Source: Morinoia aosen (lineage: Eukaryota > Arthropoda > Malacostraca > Amphipoda > Talitridae). From it: 64,000 nt of DNA. Under the pieces are notes generated by a model that was not told where the DNA came from, did no database searches, and saw nothing but the letters and a program-made list of their open reading frames with translations. The translations under genes and the position numbers were made by a program. The stretch is taken from the NCBI GenBank assembly GCA_030386875.1, contig CM059574.1:4099934-4163933 (forward strand). The letters are read 5' to 3'. Below, piece by piece: positions 56,951 through 64,000 of this stretch (position 1 is its first letter; each line of letters opens with the position of its first letter).

Positions 56951-58409
56951 GAAGCGGACACCAAACAAATATATAAATAAACACACAATGGGTATTATTT
57001 GGTTAGATTGATTTAGTTTGACCTTGGAATTTTGTGTTTAAAACATCCACAAGATAGAATATTTGCAAGCTTTCCAGTGAGTGTAGTCAAATATGGACTT
57101 TTCTGGATGTTCAGTATTAATTTTATTTTGCTAGTCAGCACTTTGTTTTGATATCCCTTATGACCTTCACCACTGCAAAAACTCATTTCAGGTCTTCCAT
57201 ATCTTACAAATTTTTATCATGCCCATCCTCGTTCTTTTTTGTTTCCTGTGTCCCTTTGGTTTAGGCAGATAGTTTTTTATTCTTTCTATTTCTGATATGT
57301 TGATTTTCTTCCTGCTTGTCATAGTTGTCAAAGTTTCTTCCAAAATGACTGTCACGAGACACGAGAAATGGTCCCTTCACCTCCTTGTTAACATTTCATT
57401 AACAGGAAGATTCGGCTCTCGGAATTGAGGAATGGCACACCTCCAAAGTATACATATGCAACACAAATTAATTAATAATAATCGGCAATTACAGTACATA
57501 AACTAAAAAGAAAGGTACTCACCGGGGATCGCTGACCCACTTACGCAGCGCATTTTCTGGGCGCCCTCCGTGGTATTACGATGGATCGCTTCTAATATTG
57601 TGGGGCATGATACACAGGATGAAATATGCTTAACATTTATAATTCCCAGCTATACGTAATACAAACATTAATGAGCGCACACACAATGAATGGTGTTAGG
57701 AATAATGCTAATTAAGTAATGCAAGCAAATAGCATACGTCAAATGACTTACTTCACATAATTACACAGAAAATTGGCTGGCCAGCCTATAACCGCAGATT
57801 GCTTATGCATCCAAACATAACACAAATAATGCCTACAATATTTCAGCGCTCCCAGCAGCACAGTAGGCGAAGGTCACTTCAACCACAAAATTCATCCGCG
57901 ACTCGCTTCAGTTCAAAGGCCTATCTTATGCACTGTACAGAAAATGTCTAGTGATGACGTCATCTTGCTCATCCCGTTTCAGCATGTTCACACGTCGATT
58001 CCCTTCATTCGAGCTGATCAATCCTCAGACATATGACTGAATAACCGTCCCGCCTGTCAAAGATGAAAATTTAACTTGTTACTAAAAATTTAACTTGTTA
58101 CTTTTTAAGCGCATCAATGACTGAATGACAATGAATTATCGCAATATTTATCTCAACACTATCTTTACTCTTTCTTTTTTTTTTAAGAAATGCATGTCTT
58201 ACCCTCCCTTCTAGTGTGGCATCTCCATGATCCATCAAATGACTCCCACGGTTTGTTATGTTTGATAAATTTCCCCTTAGTGAACTTGGTACCGGGAACA
58301 CGTAAAATTTCCTCTCTGCAAGTGAAACGAGAATGCATTAATTTCTGGATTACATTGTAGCGTAAACTTTAGCGTAATTTTCAATATATCCAATAATCAC
58401 TTTTCATTA
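56951..58409. other. DNA without recognisable features
   Basis: AT-rich intron or intergenic sequence with no coding or repeat assignment. Text resembling GAAGCGGAC..AAACAAAT..ATGGGTATTATT just right of the TTAA element also occurs left of it at 55558-55592. Confidence 0.5.
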
Positions 58410-58808
58410 TATCTTTGAGCATGTTTGTTACCGCGAACACACCCGGGTTTTATCTTTATACTTCGCGTCGCGGCGTCGACTGTCGAACTGCCCTCCTGTT
58501 CATCACGATGTCTATCGTATATTTTGAGGGTTGTGCCCTTCCTCCTGTCCGACCAATCTGGTCCTTCTACTCGTGGACAGTGCCCGCCTACTGCTTCCCT
58601 GGTTATATGTTGGTTTCACTCTTTCCCACGCCCAGGCTCCTTCGAAACCGTTACTCCGTTCACCCTCGCAGCTCAAGGGTCGCGATTTATGTGCGTTGAG
58701 AAAGCGACTTTGTTTGCGAATGGGTAGGCATTTTTCGATCGTCTCAAGTTTCCCAAGGGCTCGACCGACAACACCCAATGTCAACAGCCGTCGTTCGAGC
58801 CATTAACT
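58410..58808 (-). repeat. Possible 3' LTR of the right-hand Ty3/gypsy element
   Basis: A GC-richer block of about 400 bp in otherwise AT-rich DNA, preceded on the minus strand by a purine run (AAGGGGGAGCGATAAGAG, 58809-58826) that would serve as a polypurine tract. On the minus strand it would start AGTTAATGG, like the AGT starts of some gypsy LTRs. A TATA-like CATAAAT lies inside. The partner LTR is outside the window, so this cannot be confirmed. The three overlapping ORFs of 90-100 residues here are probably chance products of the GC-rich block. Confidence 0.35.
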
Positions 58809-58826
58809 CTTATCGCTCCCCCTTAA

Positions 58827-61573
58827 ACACACAGGCATAAAAGAAAACATACATGTTTAAGCGACATAAAAACATTCATGTTGAAGCGACCCCTCTGTGC
58901 TGCTGGGGTTTACTGAGATCTTTCAACACACAACTTTTTACGCAATTACAAGAATTTTCATTTTAAATTCGCAAAAATTTGATCATTCTGAACAGATTCT
59001 CGACAGACGGCCCTCCTAGAGTTAAAAAAATTGGCCTGACAATTTTTTTGAATTAGCTTTCAGCTATTTATTGAATAATAAGTACTACAGTATGCAGCCA
59101 ATATAAGACACGCATGGTAAATTCTACTTAAGCACATGATCATCTAAACTTTGTTCCGCAGAAACAGGGTATCTTACAATTAACACTACAATCATTACTA
59201 TCAGCCACAGCGTGATATATTGTGTCGTGTTCTTCTAACCGATGTATCTGTTTTTCCCGCCGAAGTAAAGTGCGTACTAAATACTTGAGTACTTAACCCT
59301 AATATCATTCACAAAATTTCACGGGCACCTTTCCCACTCCTCAGACATCCTAAAGTATCGATGATTTTATGTCTCGTAGTTTCAATTTACGCTTGCGTTT
59401 TCTGTTCTCCAAATCCTTGCCGCTGCAGTTGGCGGTTCGATGTTGACTCCTTTGGTATAGCTGACGAATTTGCTTTTCTTCCATGCCTCTCTTCTGGCAT
59501 TTCAATAGCTTCACACGCGCGTTGAAGATGAGTGCTTAATTTCAGGAGGAAGTATTGCGAGCCCAATATGCAGACTCGTATCAAATTTCTATACACCACA
59601 TTACTACACGATTGCGTTCTGTAAGATGGATCATTATCACGATTAAAATTACCACTAAATCATGTCAAATGCAATGTTTCACATACATTTTATGACGTTT
59701 ATTCAAACTCAAATTTTTAATCGGCAGATTACTCATGAATGCCTATTCGTTGATCAGACGAATTGGCAGATCAGGAACTTATGTTGACCTGTCGAAGAAT
59801 AAGAGTAGAAGCGTCGATAAATTTCATTTAATATAGTCTCCCTTCGCGATAGGGTTCCTAATCCCACGAAGCAATGCTGAAGTATTCCGAGGCACAATCC
59901 TGCGCAGTGCACGCTGGTATCCTGTAGAATTTCCCTCAGTATTCCTTGACGTCGACGTGGAATCTGATACACAAATAATATTTGCTTTCTCCGAGTGAAC
60001 ATTCTTATTTATGCGAGAATTTCGTGGGTTAATATTCTTTGAAGATCGTACTTATCATTCAAAGGCTATCCGACGTAATCTCTTTTAATTTTTATTTCAC
60101 GTTTAAATAGAGATGCCTAAAAGTGCGGCTTCAATATTCCAATGTGATAATTTGCCTAGTCAAAATTCACAGGAACTTGCATTCGAATTTCAGGAATACC
60201 TTACCAGGCATAAATGTTACGACGCAAACTCCACATTATTCAAGTCAGTTACAATACTCAACAATGCAAAGTACTGTCACTGTTTCATAAGAGTGCCCAT
60301 TTTATAAAAGCATTTTTGAACGCTATTACAGTTTGGCACCCTAGAATAAATAATCTGCTTTATTTTCACTCCTTCTTCCGTCCTCACGCTGTTGCTGCGT
60401 CGTTCTGTGGTGTTTTCCACTTCGAAGCATGAGTGCTAATTAGTCGAGAACTCCTTCCTGCTCTAGCTTGTTAGTGGCCAGTTGGCTCAGCTACAGCTCA
60501 ACCACAAGCGGCTCCGAGGTAATTACTTGTGCGTCCGGCGTCCTTCTTAAGCATGATGTGACATTTCCAGCTATACATTCGTCTTTGTCGCCTCTCACTG
60601 CAACGCTTGAATTTGGGCAATCCTTTTAAACATCTCCAACGCAGGTGCAATGTGTCCCCCATGTCGTGTTGTTGTTCTATCTTCTTCGTTCTTGTAAATA
60701 ATTACTTATATTCCACGTGATCCTTCCTTAATTTGCTGCTCATACGAGACGTATTCGTGTTATGCAATTGTTCCGGCCTGTTCTGTGCTGAAGTACATAC
60801 TACGCTAATCTACCAAGAAATTAATTCCTTAAGTTTGAAAAGAAATGTACTATACTTCTTCAGAGTAAGAGGAGAATAATTCCTTCCGGAATACCGTGTT
60901 TACGATATTCTTTCAGGGCAAGAGTAAGACACAGAGCCAGAAATTCAACGCTACAGTACAAAAGAATACGAAATTTTAATATGACGCTAAACTTATTTTT
61001 CCCCGTTGTGAAAATGAACGGTCTAAAGGTATAGATAAAATCAGCTAGCCTGAGATAGCCTCAGCTTAAGAACTTCTGATGAAACTTAATTCATTCGCTA
61101 GAGCTGTTTCGTATGAAGCGCGCACGCTTCACGAGAAGCTGGCGAGAATATAAGCATCCTACAAAGGAAACAAAGTACTCCTCTTGAGAAACACACGACG
61201 TTAACCTAATAAACGCTCAACTTCCCTTTACTTAGCAAGAGAGAAAATGAGAACTAAGCATAGTGTAAGATTAGATCACTCAACAAGATTTTCGTCCAAA
61301 CGAAATTTCTTGTGAGCAAAGCAAGTTGGAGTTACATAACCTAGAGCATATTCCTATTGAACAAAGCATCACACTCTAGTGAGTGAGATTAGATTTAATC
61401 ACAGCTAGAATAACACAATTCTACTAAAGAACACATTTAGATTAAAGCAATGCAACGCTAAAAAACTTACTCCTACGCAAGAGTTTTCAAAAATTAAACA
61501 CACAAGAACACATCCCGCAAAGTCAAGTTGATGTATGATTTCAGTCCTCTGTAGTTCGTTTCTAGTTGGCGAT
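58827..61573. other. 2.7 kb without recognised genes downstream of gypsy-4 pol
   Basis: If gypsy-4 reaches the possible LTR at 58410, this would be its post-pol region, where some gypsy elements carry env. No envelope-like ORF with signal peptide or membrane segment is visible. The small ORFs (59387-59599, 59754-60002, 60113-60432) show no known domain. Confidence 0.45.
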
Positions 61574-62953
61574 TCACCTACACCGAGAACGTAAGTTATA
61601 TTTTCGCTGAGTCACCGACGTAGCCTGTTCATTCGCAGCGTTTTCTGGCATATCTTCGTCCTCGCTGTCGATAGCTTCACATCCGGCATTTGGCGGCGCC
61701 GCGGCATTCTGGTTGCAGGGGTAAGCTTCACCTCTCAAGTGGGCAATTTTCAATCTATCGAGGTGAACTCTTCTCTCGCAGTTACTATAGAGCGCCTTTA
61801 TTGTGGCATTCGTCTCTGTTTTTACTGTAATCCGGTAAGGGCCGAGCCAGTCGGTAGGCCATGCATTTGCAACTTCAGCCTTTCCCGTTGGATTATGCAG
61901 CAACACAATATCGCCAACTTGCACCTGACTGTTCTTCACTCCGCGCTCCTTTAACTGCACCGATTTATCGTGTGAGGCTTTAGATTTTACCTTCACCATG
62001 TTGAACGCATTGTGGAGTCGTAAGCTTACCTCGGCACTGTAATTCTCACCTAGAGAGTAATCCATGCGAGGGGTTTTTAACCAGTCAACAACAGGAATTT
62101 CTGCATCCCTACCAAAGAATAAATAGAATGGAATTTCTTCAATGACGCTCTGGTAGCTGGTGTTCAGTGCCAGGCACGTCCAAGGAAGTGCATCAGGCCA
62201 CGAGGATTGATCATTGGCGGCAAGGTGTGTTAAAACAGTCTGGATATTCTGATTCTGCCGTTCCGTCATTCCGTTTGACTGGGGATGATATGCTGATGTG
62301 TTGTAGTATTTTATTTTCAATTTTTCACACACATTTCTGAACAAAGCTGACGTGAACTCGGTTCCCCTGTCTGAGATGAGCGTCTTCGCTGGGCCGTACG
62401 TAGTAACGAACTTAGTCAACGCTTTCGTTACTTCCTCAGTCGTCTTGCTTCTGAGCGGAAACGCTGCAACATATCTACTAAAGTGATCGACCACTGTTAG
62501 GATGTACTTGAGTCCCTCGTTCGAGACAGGCATTTCGATTAAATCAACGCCTATTCTGTCCAGAGGCTTGTCAATTTCAGGGAATGAACCCATGCTAACA
62601 CAAATGCGATTGTTGATCTTACGTTTTTGACATTGCATGCACGAATCGACGTACTTGTTAACGTCACGCGCCATGTTAATCCAGTACCCGAACTCCATGA
62701 GCTTTTTCCACGTTTTAGCACGACCTTGGTGTGCACCGATTGTGCTGTCATGTGCTAACGTTATTGCCGCTTCTCTCAGAGCGTCTGGCACAACGATCAA
62801 GTGCCTTGTTCTATTAGGCTTTCGTTGTGTCTTTCTGAAATACAATATGCCTTCGTCGGTGAAAATTTCGGATTTCAGAGCGAGACTTGGAGCGTCCCCT
62901 AATTTGTCACCTTCAAGATATCTCAGTACAGGCCCCCAAACAGGATCCTTCAT
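61574..62953 (-). pseudogene. pol: gypsy-4 pol: integrase
   Basis: 459-residue frame with the integrase zinc finger H68, H75, C105, C108 (LAHDSTIGAHQG..SCMQCQ), catalytic D137 (IGVDLIE), D195 (LISDRGTEF) and E231 (PQSNGMTERQNQN) at 35-residue spacing. The C-terminal beta-rich part (VGDIVLLHNPTGKAEVANAWPTDWLGPYRI..RRVHLDRLK) is also present. It is clearly different from the G1-G3 integrases, so another gypsy lineage. The ATG overlaps the stop of the upstream RT/RNase H frame (ATGA at 62950-62953). In related elements these domains are one Pol, so a frameshift probably split them. Confidence 0.9.
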
Positions 62954-64000
62954 TGCTCTGCTCTCACGTTCTCTCTCTGCAAACTACTTTCCGCCTCTTG
63001 TACATTGGGCGCTTCATTTATCATCGTCGTGACGAACACTGTTTTAGGTGCTTCGTCGTCTGGATTTTCTTCTTCGTTCTTGTTCGCAATGTTTCTCGAC
63101 AATGCGTCGGGCACCACGTTCTGAGCTCCTGGCCGATAAATCACCTCAAAATCATATTGAGAGAGTGTTAGGGCCCATCTCATAATTCTGTTGTTCTTGG
63201 TATTTTTACCTTTGAACAAATATTTGAGAGCCGTGTGGTCAGTAATTACAACAAATTTATTGCCGTACAGGTAAGGTGAAAAGTGATTTACAGCGGCGAC
63301 CACTGCTAATCCTTCCCGCTCCGTAATTGAATAACGTTTTTCAGCATCATTGAATCTTTTGCTGAAGTATCCAATCGGTTGTTCCTTACCATTACATTTT
63401 TGCGCAAGGACCGCGCCAGAGCCCTCATTTGAGGCATCACAGCTCAAGTAATACGTCTCATTTAGAGAAGGCTTCTTCAGAACTGGAGCTTCTATCATGA
63501 GCTGCTTAAGTTTGCAGAAGGCTTGTTCGTGTTCTTCCTTCCACTGGAACCTTGCCCCTTTTTTAGTCAGCGCATTAAGGGGTGCAGCTGTTGTGGCAAA
63601 GTGCGGAATGAAGCGCCGGTAGAAATTAAGCGCTGCCACGAACGAGCGCACTTTACGTGCGGTAGTCGGCCTAGGGTAACTCTGCATTGCCTCCACGTTT
63701 TTGGGGTCTGGAATAAGTCCCTCACGACTGATGTAACATCCTAGGTATTTTACTTGTTTTTGTGCAAATTTGCACTTGTCCAAGCCTATTTTTACTCCGG
63801 CACATTGAAACTCGTGCAACACTTCCCTTAAATTTTCTAGTTGACTCTCAAAAGTCAGAGTTAACGCACACGTCGTCCAAGTAAATAGCGGCGAATTTTC
63901 CAAGTTGCCTGTTCAGAACATGACAAATTACTCTCTGGTACACTGATGTTGAGCACTTAAGTCCCATAGGTAGCCTAGAGAACTCGAAGTTGCCTTGTCG
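62950..64000 (-). pseudogene. pol: gypsy-4 pol: RT (C-terminal part) and RNase H, running off the window
   Basis: The frame open from 63903 gives the RT connection (LREVLHEFQCAGVKIGLDKC, KYLGCYISREGLIPDPKNVEA), FVAALNFYRRFIPHF, RNase H (LSCDASNEGSGAVLAQK, ITEREGLAVVAAV, VITDHTALKYLF) and the spacer before integrase. Upstream, in another minus-strand frame, 63850-64000 encodes SRLPMGLKCSTSVYQRV and the catalytic box IYLDDVCV. A single-base indel near 63850 therefore separates the YLDD box from the rest of RT. The protease and gag would lie to the right of the window. Confidence 0.9.

Noticed and set aside
58415..58806. Overlapping ORFs of 90-100 residues in three frames as small genes
   Set aside because: Several frames on both strands are open at once, as expected from a GC-rich block; the block is better explained as a possible LTR.
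58827..61573. An env gene downstream of gypsy-4 pol
   Set aside because: No long ORF, signal peptide or membrane segment is visible on the minus strand.

Overview
This is animal nuclear DNA, most likely from an insect. It is AT-rich, the one host gene recognised has GT-AG introns, the insect-type telomere motif TTAGG/CCTAA occurs in short arrays, and the Ty1/copia elements carry a primer-binding site matching the anticodon arm of initiator tRNA-Met, as Drosophila copia does. No bacterial features are present. All assignments were made by eye from the sequence and translations; no database search was run.

Layout. Positions 1-1209 are unassigned. A diverged solo LTR of a Ty3/gypsy family (1210-2960 plus 12011-12117, target duplication GACA) is split by a Ty1/copia element (copia-B, 2961-12005, duplication GTCAT). 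Copia-B is itself split by a younger, coding-intact copy of the same family (copia-A, 5309-9826, duplication CTTTG). After a 140-bp spacer comes a second nest of long-LTR Ty3/gypsy elements. G1 (minus strand, from 12262, ending at 45720-45724, duplication TTTA) carries a 5'-truncated LINE in pol. G2 (plus strand, 22997-45715, duplication AATG) is inserted 5 bp inside the end of G1's 5' LTR. An LTR-like insertion, LTR-X (32495-45559, duplication GCAG), lies in G2's 3' LTR and contains a tRNA-derived SINE. G3 (36162-45195, duplication TGCA) lies inside LTR-X. Removing the inserts in order restores continuous sequence at each junction.

Downstream is host sequence. Exons 1 and 2 of a Sec22 vesicle-trafficking SNARE gene are at 46781-46852 and 51568-51677. 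Its 4.7-kb first intron is largely inverted repeats: a foldback holding a TTAGG array and four long palindromes with shared parts. The second intron holds a decayed pogo-like DNA transposon and a TTAA-flanked foldback element. No later Sec22 exon was found. The right end (61574-64000, minus strand) is the pol 3' half of a fourth, different Ty3/gypsy element that runs off the window, with a possible LTR at about 58410-58808.

How the parts work. G1, G2 and G3 share one design: gag with a C-terminal CWYH...C...C motif, pol in the -1 frame, a heptanucleotide GGGAAAC positioned for -1 frameshifting at the overlap, a TGGTGACCC primer-binding site, a TTGGGGGGTAA polypurine tract, and LTRs starting with a small palindrome TGTAGC-N-GCTACA. 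G1, G2 and G3 each have inactivating lesions in gag or pol. Copia-A is the only element with an uninterrupted complete polyprotein.
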